Below, piece by piece: positions 17,156 to 27,608 of a stretch of DNA of 64,000 nt (the stretch's first letter is position 1; each line of letters starts with the position of its first letter). The notes under the pieces were generated by a model. It searched no databases and was not told where the DNA came from. It saw nothing but the letters and a program-made list of their open reading frames with translations. The DNA is taken from positions 496,001 through 560,000 of the forward strand of contig NZ_RCZC01000003.1 of NCBI RefSeq assembly GCF_006439055.1, in the 5' to 3' direction. The stretch comes from Sphingomonas glacialis (GTDB lineage: Bacteria; Pseudomonadota; Alphaproteobacteria; Sphingomonadales; Sphingomonadaceae). The position numbers were made by a program, and so were the translations under genes.

Positions 17156-17914
17156 CTACAGCCCGATGATCGAGATCTGCCGCCCATAATCCGGCTCGCC
17201 GCGATGCGTCGCGCGGCGGAAGCTGAAGAAGCGCGCTTCGTCGGCATAGGTGTCGAGCCCGAGCATCGCGACGCGCATCACCCCCGCCGCGGCGAGCCGG
17301 TGCGCGACATAGGCTTCGAGGTCGAACTGGAAATGCCCATCGCGTCCTTCAGCGAAGAACCGCTCGTTCGCGGGATCGTCAGCCTCGAAGCGCTGCGCGA
17401 AGGCGGTATCGACCTCATAACTGGCGCGCGCGATGCACGGGCCGATCGCCGCGGCGATCCGCTCGCGCTTGGCGCCGAGCGCTTCCATCGCGAGCAGCGT
17501 TGAATCGGTCACCCCGCCCAGCGCGCCCTTCCACCCGGCATGCGCCGCGCCGACCACGCCCGCCGCGCGGTCGGCAAGCAGCACCGGCGCGCAATCGGCG
17601 GTGAGGATGCCGAGCGCGAGGCCCGGCCGATCGGTCACCAGCGCATCGCCGCGCGGGCGCTCGTCGAACGGCGCGCGCACCGTGATGCATTCGGCCGAAT
17701 GGACCTGATACGGCGTCACCAGCGTCGCGCCTGGCATGACCGCCGCGCTCGCCCGCGCGCGATTCTCGGCGACCGCGGCGGCATCGTCGTCCGAGCCGAT
17801 CCCGACGTTCAGCCCGGCATGGACTCCGCGCGAAACCCCGCCGATCCGGCCGAGAAAGCCATGCGACACACCGATGAGCGTTGCGGCGGTGATGACCTCG
17901 ACGGGCACGCTCAC
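17156..17914 (-). CDS. pgeF: Purine nucleoside phosphorylase LACC1/PgeF family (YfiH; former polyphenol oxidase)
   Basis: A 252-residue cytoplasmic zinc enzyme of the YfiH/LACC1 family; family members act on purine nucleosides, and PgeF edits mis-incorporated amino acids in peptidoglycan precursors. Zinc ligands lie in YQVHSAE (His), LTADCAPVLL (Cys) and GAAHAGWKGALGG (His). The start is a GTG at 17914 whose GTGA overlaps the GNAT stop; reading further upstream would enter the GNAT gene. It is the last gene of the lgt operon. Gene symbol by family resemblance. Confidence 0.88.
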   Translation of the reverse strand: MSVPVEVITAATLIGVSHGFLGRIGGVSRGVHAGLNVGIGSDDDAAAVAENRARASAAVMPGATLVTPYQVHSAECITVRAPFDERPRGDALVTDRPGLALGILTADCAPVLLADRAAGVVGAAHAGWKGALGGVTDSTLLAMEALGAKRERIAAAIGPCIARASYEVDTAFAQRFEADDPANERFFAEGRDGHFQFDLEAYVAHRLAAAGVMRVAMLGLDTYADEARFFSFRRATHRGEPDYGRQISIIGL

Positions 17915-18420
17915 AGCACCAGCCGCATCAGATTGTCGTCGTCGACCGTGGCGCCGACGCGGAACGCGATCCGGCCGATATCCTCGAACCCGTATTTTTC
18001 GTAGAAACGGTGCGCGCGGTGATTGTCGACATAGACGCTGAGGATCACCTCGCGCGCGCCATGTTCGCGCGAGAAATTGAGCGCCCACGCCATCAGCGTC
18101 TGCGCGACGCCCTGGCCGTGCCAGTCGGCGAGCACGTAGAATTGGTAGAGCTCGATCGCATCGGGTCGCCATTCGCCCGGAAAGGTGACCGGACCCATCT
18201 TCACATAGCCGATGATCTCCTCGCCCGCGAGCGCGACGCGGATCGTGAAATCGGGATCGGACAGCTGCGATGGCAGCCCGTTGGGGCCGAACGCTTCGTC
18301 GAGGAACGCCGACAGGTCGGACGCGCTGTAGAGCGTGCCGAAGGTCTCGACGAACGATTGGCGCGCCATTGCGGCGAGCGCCGGGCCGTCGATCGTGCGT
18401 GCGTCGCGATAGGAGATCAT
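17911..18420 (-). CDS. GNAT family N-acetyltransferase
   Basis: A 169-residue acetyl-CoA-dependent acyltransferase. The acetyl-CoA site is the V-x-x-x-x-x-G-x-G/A motif in LYQFYVLADWHGQGVAQTLM, and the C-terminal motif B is NHRAHRFYEKYGFEDIG. The ATG at 18420 overlaps the TGA of the methyltransferase (ATGA); a start 24 bp further upstream is less likely. Substrate unknown. It is the third gene of a four-gene overlapping operon. Confidence 0.88.
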   Translation of the reverse strand: MISYRDARTIDGPALAAMARQSFVETFGTLYSASDLSAFLDEAFGPNGLPSQLSDPDFTIRVALAGEEIIGYVKMGPVTFPGEWRPDAIELYQFYVLADWHGQGVAQTLMAWALNFSREHGAREVILSVYVDNHRAHRFYEKYGFEDIGRIAFRVGATVDDDNLMRLVL

Positions 18421-19514
18421 GCGAAACCTGCCGGGTTGGGCCAACCCGGCGCTGATACGGCGAGGACCTGGAAAAGGTCGCCCATTTCCTGTGTCAGCCG
18501 CGTTTTGTCGAGCGTGATTTCCTCGGTGCGGTCGGGCGCGGCCTTGGACAGAACGGCGGCGCGCGCGTCGATCCCGAGTGCCGTGAGGAATGCGCCCTGG
18601 CCGATCGGCCCGGCGACTGCCGCGCGCTCGACCAAGGCGGCGGCGGCGAGCGTGCCGAAATCGACATGCGCGGTGAGATCCTGCTCGCCGGGGTTTTCGT
18701 ACGGGTTGGCATATTGGTGGCCGCGCACCGCTTGGAGCGTGTCGCCGAGCGCGGGGCCGTCATAGCCATAGTCGATCGCGAGCAGCGCGCCGCCTTGCGC
18801 GACGATGCGCTGGGCGAGCCCGCGCAGGATCGCGACGCTGGCGGGGGAGGTTTCGATCACCGACCCTGGCGTCGCATGGCGCAGCGTCTCGGGGACGACC
18901 GCGTCGGGGATCTGCTTTCCCGCGATCGGCAGGAACAGCGTGTCCTGGCAGGCGACGAGCCGCTCGAACCAGCCTTGCGCGCCCTTGACCAATTGGCGGA
19001 TCGGCAGCGCGTCGAAGAATTCGTTGGCGACGATCAGCAGCGGCACGTCGGTCGGCAGCGTGTCGATCGAATCATGCCAGGTTGCACCGGGTGCGCGGGT
19101 CGCTTGCGCGGCGCGCAGCACCGGGCTCGTTTCGACGAAATGCACCGGCGGGGTGAAACCGGCCTTGGCCATCGCGCGGCACGCATCGGCGGCGAGCGTC
19201 CCGCGTCCTGGGCCGAGTTCGACCCACGCGACGTCGGGGCGGCCGGCGCGGTCCCATAGGTCGGCGCACCACAGGCCGATCAGCTCGCCGAACATCTGGC
19301 TGATCTCGGGCGCGGTGGTGAAATCGCCCGCGGTGCCGAGCGGATCGCGCGTGGCGTAATAGTGCGCGTTGGCGGTCGCCATGAACTGCGCGAGCGAGAT
19401 CGGCCCGGCGAGGGTGATCGCGCGCGCGAGGCGATCGGCGAGGGAGGCTTCTTCTTCCCCCCTCCCGCTTGCGGGAGGGGTTGGGGGAGGGGAGTCTGAA
19501 ACGGGCTTGGTCAT
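18417..19514 (-). CDS. NDUFAF7/MidA-like SAM-dependent methyltransferase (DUF185)
   Basis: A 365-residue class I methyltransferase. The glycine-rich SAM loop is VAWVELGPGRGTLAADACRA; other family marks are AHYYATRDPLGTAGDFTTAPEISQMFGE, NEFFDALPI and LAIDYGYDG. The mitochondrial homologue NDUFAF7 methylates an arginine of a complex I subunit, so a respiratory complex I role is plausible. Residues about 7-19 (rich in Pro, then ASGRGE) are encoded by one arm of a dispersed palindromic repeat, so the repeat has entered the reading frame. No alternative start lies between the repeat and the conserved domain. Confidence 0.92.
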   Translation of the reverse strand: MTKPVSDSPPPTPPASGRGEEEASLADRLARAITLAGPISLAQFMATANAHYYATRDPLGTAGDFTTAPEISQMFGELIGLWCADLWDRAGRPDVAWVELGPGRGTLAADACRAMAKAGFTPPVHFVETSPVLRAAQATRAPGATWHDSIDTLPTDVPLLIVANEFFDALPIRQLVKGAQGWFERLVACQDTLFLPIAGKQIPDAVVPETLRHATPGSVIETSPASVAILRGLAQRIVAQGGALLAIDYGYDGPALGDTLQAVRGHQYANPYENPGEQDLTAHVDFGTLAAAALVERAAVAGPIGQGAFLTALGIDARAAVLSKAAPDRTEEITLDKTRLTQEMGDLFQVLAVSAPGWPNPAGFA

Positions 19515-19563
19515 CGTAGGATACGCACTGCCCTCCCCCAGCCCCTCCCGCAAGCGGGAGGGG
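19459..19563. repeat. Paired palindromic repeat, family A (inside and before methyltransferase gene)
   Basis: Two copies in opposite orientation, 19459-19495 and 19531-19563, each with CCCCTCCCGC and its complement around TT or AA, followed (or preceded) by a G-rich (or C-rich) tail. The left copy lies in the methyltransferase coding region; the right copy lies in the 74-bp gap to lgt. Confidence 0.9.
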
Positions 19564-19588
19564 AGTAAGAAGGGAGTAAGAACGAAGG

Positions 19589-20491
19589 TTACGCCACGCT
19601 CTGCCCGCCCGCGATCGGCTCGATGCGGTGGCGGCGGCCCTTGGCGGTGAGGACCAGATACAGCCCGCCGACGATCATCGGCAGCGTCAGCACCTGGCCC
19701 ATATGGATCGTCGTCGCGAAGAAGGTCCCGCTGAACTGCGAATCGGGCTCGCGGAAGAATTCGACGATGAAGCGCGCGAGGCCGTAGCCGAGCAGGAACA
19801 GCCCGACGAGCTTGCCCGGCTCGTAGCGCGCCTTGGTCTTCCAGAAGGCGAACCACAGGACGAGGAACAAGGCGATCCCCTCGAGCGCCGCCTCGTACAG
19901 CTGGCTCGGATGCCGCGCGGGTTCGATCATGCCCGTCTGCACCGTGTCGCGAAACACGATCGCCCACGGCACGTCGGCGGGCTTGCCCCACAATTCGCCG
20001 TTCACGAAATTGGCGATCCGCCCGAAGAAAAGCCCGAACGGCACCGCGCACGCCAAATAATCGTGGATCCGCAGCCAATCGAGCTTCTGCGATCGCGCGA
20101 ACAGGATGATGCCGATCGACGTGCCGATCATCCCGCCATGGAACGACATGCCGCCATCCCACAGCTTGAACAGCCCGAGCGAGGTCAGCAGATGCGGCGC
20201 GTAGAAGATCGCATAGCCGAGCCGCCCGCCGAGGATGATGCCGAGTGTCGCGTAGAACACCAGATCATCGGCGTGGCGCCGCGCCATCGGGCTGCCGGGC
20301 TGCGCGATCAGCTTGAGCAGATACCACCAGCCGAGCAGAATCCCGCTGATATAGGCGAGCGAATACCATTTGATCTGGAAGAAATGCAGGTCGATCGCCA
20401 CTGGATTGAGGTGCAGATCGCTAAAATGCAGATGCGGATCGACGCCTGCCGTAGCGGCAGCGAGCAAGGGAAGGGCGGAGGGTAGGAACAA
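19589..20491 (-). CDS. lgt: Phosphatidylglycerol--prolipoprotein diacylglyceryl transferase Lgt
   Basis: Inner-membrane enzyme that transfers diacylglycerol to the lipobox Cys of prolipoproteins, the first step in lipoprotein maturation (Pal in this window is a client). About 300 residues with seven helices. The Lgt signature is [17 protein letters not shown], with the catalytic histidine in [10 protein letters not shown] and [14 protein letters not shown]. No ATG fits the N-terminus; I chose the TTG at 20491 ([10 protein letters not shown]), preceded by AGGGGA. First gene of the lgt-methyltransferase-GNAT-pgeF operon, divergent from the acyl-CoA synthetase gene. Confidence 0.95.
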   Translation of the reverse strand: MFLPSALPLLAAATAGVDPHLHFSDLHLNPVAIDLHFFQIKWYSLAYISGILLGWWYLLKLIAQPGSPMARRHADDLVFYATLGIILGGRLGYAIFYAPHLLTSLGLFKLWDGGMSFHGGMIGTSIGIILFARSQKLDWLRIHDYLACAVPFGLFFGRIANFVNGELWGKPADVPWAIVFRDTVQTGMIEPARHPSQLYEAALEGIALFLVLWFAFWKTKARYEPGKLVGLFLLGYGLARFIVEFFREPDSQFSGTFFATTIHMGQVLTLPMIVGGLYLVLTAKGRRHRIEPIAGGQSVA

Positions 20492-20557
20492 GGCTTTTCC
20501 CCTGGAATTTGCGCCTCCATAATGGCCCCAGGCGATAAGACCAAGTGGAGAGCGTGA

Positions 20558-22252
<1,695 letters not shown>

Positions 22253-22276
22253 GCCCCGCCGCCGCCTGATCCCCGG

Positions 22277-25200
22277 CTATTGCAGGTGCGCGTGCTGGAC
22301 GGTGGTCGATCGCATCGCCAGCGCCGTCTCCTCGGGCCGATAGGTCAGCAGCCGGCGCCCGAGCCGCGGGCCGATCCAGCGCTCGATCCCCATCGCCAGG
22401 CTGAAGCTCGCCGGCACGATCACCAGCGTCAGCACGGTCGAGAGCAACAGCCCGCCGATCACGGTGATCCCCATCGGCGCGCGCCACGATCCGTCGCCGC
22501 CGAGGGACAGTGCTGTTGGTATCATGCCGGCGACCATCGCTACCGTGGTCATCACGATCGGCTGCGCGCGCTTGTGCCCGGCATCGAGGATCGCGACGAA
22601 CGGATCGACCCCCTTCGCCATCTCCTCGAGCGCGAAGTCGATCAGCAGGATCGAGTTCTTGGCGACGATGCCGAGCAGCATCAGCAAGCCGATCAGCACC
22701 GGCATCGAAATCGGGTTGCCGGTCACCAGCAAGGCGAGCAACCCGCCGAGCGGCGCGAGCATCAACGAGCCGAGATTGACGAACGGCGCGAGGATGCGGC
22801 GGTAGAGCAGCACCAGCACCGCGAAGACCAGCAGGATGCCCGACACCACCGCTGCGATGAAATTGTTGATCATCTCGGTCTCGAACTTCTGCTGGCCGAG
22901 TGTCAGCTTGCCGACGCCGATCGGCAGGTTGCGCAGGATCGGCAGCGCGTTGATCTGCGCCATCGCGGTGCCGCTGACGACGCCCGGCGCGCGATCGGCG
23001 CCGATCGTGATCTGGCGCTGCTGCGCGACGCGTTCGATCTTGGTCGGCCCCGCGCCGAAGCTGATCGCCGCGAGCAGCCCGAGCGGGACCGACCCGCCGC
23101 TCGCGGTCTGCACCGGTAGGTTCTGGATCGTCGAGAGGCGGGTGCGCGCGCTCTGGTCGAGCGCGACGCGGATCGGGACCTGCCGGTCGCTGAGCGAGAA
23201 TTTGGCGCTGTTCTGGTCGATGTCGCCCAGCGTCGCGACGCGGATCGCGCTCGACAGGGCTGCGGTGGTGACGCCCATGCTCGCCGCGAGATCCATGTGC
23301 GGCGTGATGACGATCTCGGGGCGCTGCAGGTCGCCGATGATCCGCGGCGCGGTGATCGTCGGGAGGCGGCCCATCTGGCCGACCAGCGTTACCGCGGTCT
23401 TGCGCAGCAGATCGGGATCCGAGCCCGCCAACGTGATCGACAAATCGCGCCCGCTGCTGCCGCCGTTGCTCGAGCGGAACGAGACGCGCGCATCGGCGAT
23501 CTGCGCCAGCCGCGGGGCGAGCGCGCGCTCGAAAGCGTTGCTCGACTGCGTCTTGTCGGGCTTGAAGATCGCGGTGACGCGCCCGCTGCCGACGCTCGCG
23601 CGCTGGTAGGTCGTCGCGACATCGGGCTGGCTTTGCAGCAGCTGCGCGACCTGATCGACCACCGCCTCGGTCTGCGCGAGCGTCGAGCCGGGGACGAGTT
23701 CGATCGTCGCGGTCGAGGCATCGCTGTCCTGGTCGGGCTGGAAGGTCATCGGCAGCGCGCCCGCGCACACCACCGTCAGCGCGAGCGCGGCCATCCCGCC
23801 GACCACCGCCGACCAGCGGTGCATCAGCGTCCAGCGCAACACCGCCATATAGACGTCCATGATCCGCCCCTCGCCATGCGCATGGCTCCCTTGCGCCTTG
23901 AGAAAATAGGCCGCGATCATCGGGGTGATCAGTCGCGCGACGGCGAGGCTCATCAGCACCGCGACGACGATCGTCAGCCCGAAATTCTTGAAGAACTGGC
24001 CCGAAATCCCCGGCATCAGTCCCACGGGCAGGAACACCGCGACGATCGCCATGGTGGTGGCGAGCACCGCGAGGCCGATCTCGTCGGCGGCGTCGATCGC
24101 CGCCTGATACGCCGATTTCCCCATCCGCATGTGGCGCACGATATTCTCGATCTCGACGATCGCATCGTCGACCAGCACGCCTGCGACGAGGCTCAGCGCG
24201 AGCAGGCTGATGCCGTTGAGCGTGAAGCCCATCAGGTCCATCACCCAGAAGGTCGGGATCGCCGAGAGCGGGATGGCGAGCGCCGAGATCACGGTCGAGC
24301 GCCAGTCGCGCAGGAAGACGAACACGACGATGACGGCGAGCACCGCGCCCTCGATCATCGTGTCGATCGCCGAGTGATATTGCATCTCGGTGTATTTGAC
24401 CTGGTTGAAGATCAGCTGGAAATGCACCTTGGGATAGCGCTTCTCGAGGGCTGCGAGCTTGGCCTCGGCGCCGTGGAACACCGACACGTCCGACCCGCCC
24501 TTGGCACGCTGGAAATCGAAGCTCAGCACCGGCCGCCCGTCGAGCGCCGAGGCCGAGCGTTGCTCGGCATAGAGATCGCGCACCACGCCGAGATCGTCGA
24601 GCTTGACCGTCCGCCCGTTGCCAGCGCTGATCAGCGTGCGTCCGAGCTCGGACGCGGTGTGGGCGTTGCCTAGCACGCGCACCGCCTGTTCGGATCCGGC
24701 GAGTTGCGCGCGGCCGCCGGCGGCGTTGAGGTTGATCTGGCGCAACTGCAGATTGACGTCGCCTGCGGTCAGCCCCTGCGCCTGCAGCTTGAGCGGATCG
24801 AGGATCACGCGGATCTCGCGATTGACCCCGCCGTTGCGGTCGACGTTGGCCATGCCGGGGACCGACAGCAGCTCCTTCGCCACGGTATTGTCGATATACC
24901 AGCTGAGCTGTTCGATCGTCATGTCGGTGCCGATTGCGGCATAGCTCGCCAGATCGTTGCCGGTCGTGTCGGCGCGCGCGATCTGCGGCTCGAGGATACC
25001 GTCGGGCAAGGCGCTGCGCACCTGCTGCACTGCGCCGCGGACGTCCTCGACCGCGCGGTCGATCGGCGTGCCGATCGCGAGCTGGATGACGGTGGTCGAC
25101 TGGCCCTCCGACACGGTCGAATTGATCTGGTCGATCCCGGCGAGGCTGCGCACCGCCGCCTCGATCTTAAGCGTGACCTGGTTCTCGAGCTCGCTCGGCG

Positions 25201-25372
25201 CCGCGCCGGGCTGGCTGACCGAGACGATCACCACCGGGAAATCGATGTCGGGATTGTCGTTGACCTGCATCCGCGCGAAGCTGACCATGCCCGCGACGGT
25301 CAGCATCGCGAACAGCACCAGCGCGGGAATGGGATTGCGGATCGACCAAGCCGAGATGTTGCGGAAGCTCAT
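22277..25372 (-). CDS. RND efflux pump inner-membrane permease (HAE1-type)
   Basis: A 1031-residue proton-driven exporter with the usual two-fold repeat: a first helix ([21 protein letters not shown]), a large periplasmic porter region, helices 2-6, and a second copy of the layout. The proton relay Asp pair is in [16 protein letters not shown], and the second-half signature is [18 protein letters not shown]. Family members expel drugs, solvents or metals with a periplasmic adaptor and an outer-membrane channel. Neither partner gene is beside it. A TGATATA/TATATCA palindrome lies 62 bp upstream of the start. Confidence 0.95.
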   Translation of the reverse strand: MSFRNISAWSIRNPIPALVLFAMLTVAGMVSFARMQVNDNPDIDFPVVIVSVSQPGAAPSELENQVTLKIEAAVRSLAGIDQINSTVSEGQSTTVIQLAIGTPIDRAVEDVRGAVQQVRSALPDGILEPQIARADTTGNDLASYAAIGTDMTIEQLSWYIDNTVAKELLSVPGMANVDRNGGVNREIRVILDPLKLQAQGLTAGDVNLQLRQINLNAAGGRAQLAGSEQAVRVLGNAHTASELGRTLISAGNGRTVKLDDLGVVRDLYAEQRSASALDGRPVLSFDFQRAKGGSDVSVFHGAEAKLAALEKRYPKVHFQLIFNQVKYTEMQYHSAIDTMIEGAVLAVIVVFVFLRDWRSTVISALAIPLSAIPTFWVMDLMGFTLNGISLLALSLVAGVLVDDAIVEIENIVRHMRMGKSAYQAAIDAADEIGLAVLATTMAIVAVFLPVGLMPGISGQFFKNFGLTIVVAVLMSLAVARLITPMIAAYFLKAQGSHAHGEGRIMDVYMAVLRWTLMHRWSAVVGGMAALALTVVCAGALPMTFQPDQDSDASTATIELVPGSTLAQTEAVVDQVAQLLQSQPDVATTYQRASVGSGRVTAIFKPDKTQSSNAFERALAPRLAQIADARVSFRSSNGGSSGRDLSITLAGSDPDLLRKTAVTLVGQMGRLPTITAPRIIGDLQRPEIVITPHMDLAASMGVTTAALSSAIRVATLGDIDQNSAKFSLSDRQVPIRVALDQSARTRLSTIQNLPVQTASGGSVPLGLLAAISFGAGPTKIERVAQQRQITIGADRAPGVVSGTAMAQINALPILRNLPIGVGKLTLGQQKFETEMINNFIAAVVSGILLVFAVLVLLYRRILAPFVNLGSLMLAPLGGLLALLVTGNPISMPVLIGLLMLLGIVAKNSILLIDFALEEMAKGVDPFVAILDAGHKRAQPIVMTTVAMVAGMIPTALSLGGDGSWRAPMGITVIGGLLLSTVLTLVIVPASFSLAMGIERWIGPRLGRRLLTYRPEETALAMRSTTVQHAHLQ

Positions 25373-25433
25373 GCGAGGCTCGGCAGCGCAAGGTGGGGCA
25401 TGGTCGCTATTCCGTACGGTTCATCGGCACATG

Positions 25434-25453
25434 TGATATAGTGTAGTATATCA
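25434..25453. promoter_or_regulatory. Putative operator upstream of RND pump gene
   Basis: An AT-rich inverted repeat, TGATATA-N6-TATATCA, with perfect 7-bp arms, in an otherwise GC-rich region. It stands about 62 bp before the pump start (25372), a normal place for a repressor site of the TetR, PadR or MarR type. No regulator gene is adjacent. Confidence 0.5.
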
Positions 25454-25556
25454 GCAATACATAGCGAAAAATAGGAGAGGGCCGCGGGCTCGCGATCGCC
25501 GGATGTGCAACCGCCCGCGCATCGGCGCGACGCCGCAGAGATCAGACTAGGTCAGG

Positions 25557-25763
25557 TCAGTCGAGCGGGCAGCAGTCGGTTGCCTGGCCATGCTCGGCGG
25601 CGTCGGCGCCTGTCCCGATCCGGTCGGCGATCCGCGTCCAGGTCTCCGCGACGGTTCCGCCCAAACCTGCGGCAAGCGTCGCTTGCGACAGCGCGATCGA
25701 ATGCGCCTGCGCTCCAAAGCGCGCGGTGAGATGCCGCACGAAATCGTCGATGGGATCAGACAC
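25557..25763 (-). CDS. Small hypothetical protein
   Basis: A 68-residue acidic, soluble protein (DPIDDFVRHLTARFGAQ...) ending in a Cys pair, TDCCPLD. The middle stretch ATLAAGLGGTVAETWTRIAD is faintly like IAAGLGATAEDWGPSW in the protein at 27179-27544. I chose the GTG at 25763; another GTG at 25799 would add 12 residues. No family recognised. It opens the accessory cluster that runs to 28172, and a promoter-like AT-rich gap of about 180 bp separates it from the pump. Confidence 0.5.
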   Translation of the reverse strand: MSDPIDDFVRHLTARFGAQAHSIALSQATLAAGLGGTVAETWTRIADRIGTGADAAEHGQATDCCPLD

Positions 25764-25888
25764 TCGCGAACCTGTCCAAATCGGGGAGGCTTGCCCCACG
25801 CCACTCGAACGCCATCACGCTGCCCGGCATGGTGACGGCGCAGGATACGCCCGATCGTGGTGCAGTCCATCGGAAATCGGCGCGCTGC

Positions 25889-26317
25889 TCAGACGATCGG
25901 GCGGGGGCCGACCGTGCCATGCGTGATCCGGGAGCGAAGATCGCGCGCGAGCGTGAGCGGATTGAACGGCTTGGTCATCACCGCCAGGACCCCGGTCGCG
26001 CGATAGGCGTCGAGCCCCTCGGTCGACAGGGCCGCGGTCAGGATAATGATCGGCACGCTCGCAAGCCCGGGGTGGCGCGCGATGATCTGCGCTAGCTGCT
26101 GCCCCGACATATCGGGCAGCGTGCCATCCAGCAGGATAAGATCGAACCTTATCACCCCGTGGGTCAGCACCTCGATCGCGTCGGTCCCGGTATCGACCAC
26201 CTGCACCGCGATCCCCGGGTCGAGCCGCAGCGACACCTCGATGATCGCGGCGATGTGGCGATCGTCTTCGACCACCAGCACGTTGAGCAGCGCGCTCCCG
26301 GACGCCCGCTCCGTCAT
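25889..26317 (-). CDS. Single-domain response regulator (receiver only)
   Basis: A 142-residue CheY-like receiver with no output domain. Acidic pocket Glu17-Asp18-Asp19 (VVEDDRH), phospho-acceptor Asp64 (LILLDGTLPDMSG), switch Thr in IILTAALS and conserved Lys in VMTKPFNPL are all present. It should be phosphorylated by a histidine kinase encoded elsewhere and act on a partner protein. The ATG at 26317 overlaps the stop of the JAB gene (ATGA). Confidence 0.9.
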   Translation of the reverse strand: MTERASGSALLNVLVVEDDRHIAAIIEVSLRLDPGIAVQVVDTGTDAIEVLTHGVIRFDLILLDGTLPDMSGQQLAQIIARHPGLASVPIIILTAALSTEGLDAYRATGVLAVMTKPFNPLTLARDLRSRITHGTVGPRPIV

Positions 26318-26700
26318 GACGCCGCCAGCGAGGCCGCGAGGATGCCCGAACATCCCGTCCGCGCGACGATCAGATGCTCGATCAGCGCGATCCCCGCCGC
26401 GTCGGCGCGGCGGCGCAACGCGCGCGTCGCGATCCGGTCGCCCGAACTGGGCGCGAGCGCACCCGACGGATGGTTGTGCACGACGAGGATGCCCGCCGCG
26501 CGCACCGCGAGTGCCTGGCGGACGATCGTCGCGATCGGCAGGGTGACCGATTGCCCATCGCCTTCGCTGACCACGGCGTCCCGCAGCAAACGTCCCTGCC
26601 GATCGACGAAGAACACGCGCACCCGTTCGATCGCGCACCGCCCGATCGTCGCGACCAGATGGTCGCTCAGCGCTTGGTCGAGCGCGAAGGGTTGGCCCAG
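26314..26700 (-). CDS. RadC-like JAB/MPN domain protein, start uncertain
   Basis: A short RadC-type JAMM-fold protein of about 128 residues. The metal-site pattern is complete: Glu in VVSEGDG, HNHPSGALAPSSGD (His-x-His, Ser, Asp), then a C-terminal ALIEHLIVARTG. The RadC N-terminal UPF0758 helix-hairpin-helix region is missing. No ATG or GTG precedes the conserved LSDHLVATIGRCAIERVRV; the coordinates use a CTG at 26700, and a GTG further in would cut the fold. It overlaps the upstream membrane gene in another frame, suggesting translational coupling. JAB RadC proteins are common in mobile or accessory regions and their role is unsettled. Confidence 0.7.
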   Translation of the reverse strand: MGQPFALDQALSDHLVATIGRCAIERVRVFFVDRQGRLLRDAVVSEGDGQSVTLPIATIVRQALAVRAAGILVVHNHPSGALAPSSGDRIATRALRRRADAAGIALIEHLIVARTGCSGILAASLAAS

Positions 26701-27125
26701 GCCGGGTCCCCGCCGGGGCGCCGCGCCCGGTGCGAATGGCGGACTGTCGCGATCGCGAGGATCACGATCTGCGGCACCGCCCAGAATGCGTTGGCGATCC
26801 AGTACAGCACGGTCACGACGTTCGGGTCGAGCAGCTTGATCAGATGCCCGAGCACGCTCAGGAACTGCAAGGCCGCCACCGCAATCGGCCAATAGCGATC
26901 GGCTTTCAGCATCACGCCACCAATCGCGAACAGCATCACGACATCGACACAGAAGATGCCGAGCTGAAAGCCACCCGGCATGGGTTTCGCATGGATCGAC
27001 ACCAGGACCGACGCGACCGCCCCCACAAGGAAGGTGACCGCGATGAGCCGCTCGGGCGCGCCCCCCCGAATCAGCGCAAAGCCACAGGTCAGCAGCGTCG
27101 CTAGAAGAAAGGCCAAGAGGATCAT
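26667..27125 (-). CDS. Small integral membrane protein, unknown function
   Basis: A 152-residue protein with about five hydrophobic helices (ILLAFLLATLLTCGFALI, LIAVTFLVGAVASVLVSI, FCVDVVMLFAIGGVML, YWPIAVAALQFLSVLGHL, WIANAFWAVPQIVILAIATV) and a basic C-terminal tail (RHSHRARRPGG). Starts at the ATG at 27125. Not recognised beyond being a multi-pass inner-membrane protein; relatives in sphingomonads are annotated hypothetical. Its 3' end overlaps the JAB gene by about 34 bp. Confidence 0.7.
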   Translation of the reverse strand: MILLAFLLATLLTCGFALIRGGAPERLIAVTFLVGAVASVLVSIHAKPMPGGFQLGIFCVDVVMLFAIGGVMLKADRYWPIAVAALQFLSVLGHLIKLLDPNVVTVLYWIANAFWAVPQIVILAIATVRHSHRARRPGGDPAWANPSRSTKR

Positions 27126-27178
27126 CGGCGATTGGTGGCAGATTATGCCGCCATTCTCCAGGCAGCCGATCGTGGAGG

Positions 27179-27544
27179 TCACGCGACGGCACGGAGCGTG
27201 TCGCGGCGTGGTGCTGAAACCCGCGCATCGGCACACGGCCAACTCGGTCCCCAATCCTCCGCAGTCGCGCCGAGGCCGGCGGCGATGCGGCCATAGGCCT
27301 GGTGACTTTCGACGATCGCGCTGCGGCCCTCCATATGCGCGGTGATCGCGCGCTTCAGTCCGGCCAGCACAGGCTCGACGGTATGCGGCGCCAGCCCCTG
27401 TTCGCTCTGCACGTCGAGCGTCTTGACGATCAGCGCGGCGGTTGCGCGGATCCCGGCATCGGCGGATTGCTCGGCGCTCTGGATCGCGGCGGCGACGGCA
27501 AGGATCGCCGCATACTGCGGATGGTCTTGTGGCCGTGTCGGCAT
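27179..27544 (-). CDS. Hypothetical protein
   Basis: A 121-residue, mostly helical soluble protein (QYAAILAVAAAIQSAEQSADAG; PVLAGLKRAITAHMEGRSAI). No family recognised. An ATG at 27544 with GGGGGAGA just upstream is a good start. The stop lies 54 bp before the membrane protein gene, so it is probably part of the same transcript. Its AAGLGATAEDWG segment weakly resembles the small protein at 25557-25763. Confidence 0.65.
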   Translation of the reverse strand: MPTRPQDHPQYAAILAVAAAIQSAEQSADAGIRATAALIVKTLDVQSEQGLAPHTVEPVLAGLKRAITAHMEGRSAIVESHQAYGRIAAGLGATAEDWGPSWPCADARVSAPRRDTLRAVA

Positions 27545-27608
27545 GACTCTCTCCCCCGCCCGACGCTGCGCGCCGGAACGACTTTTGATGTTTCAAAAGG
27601 CGGGAGGT

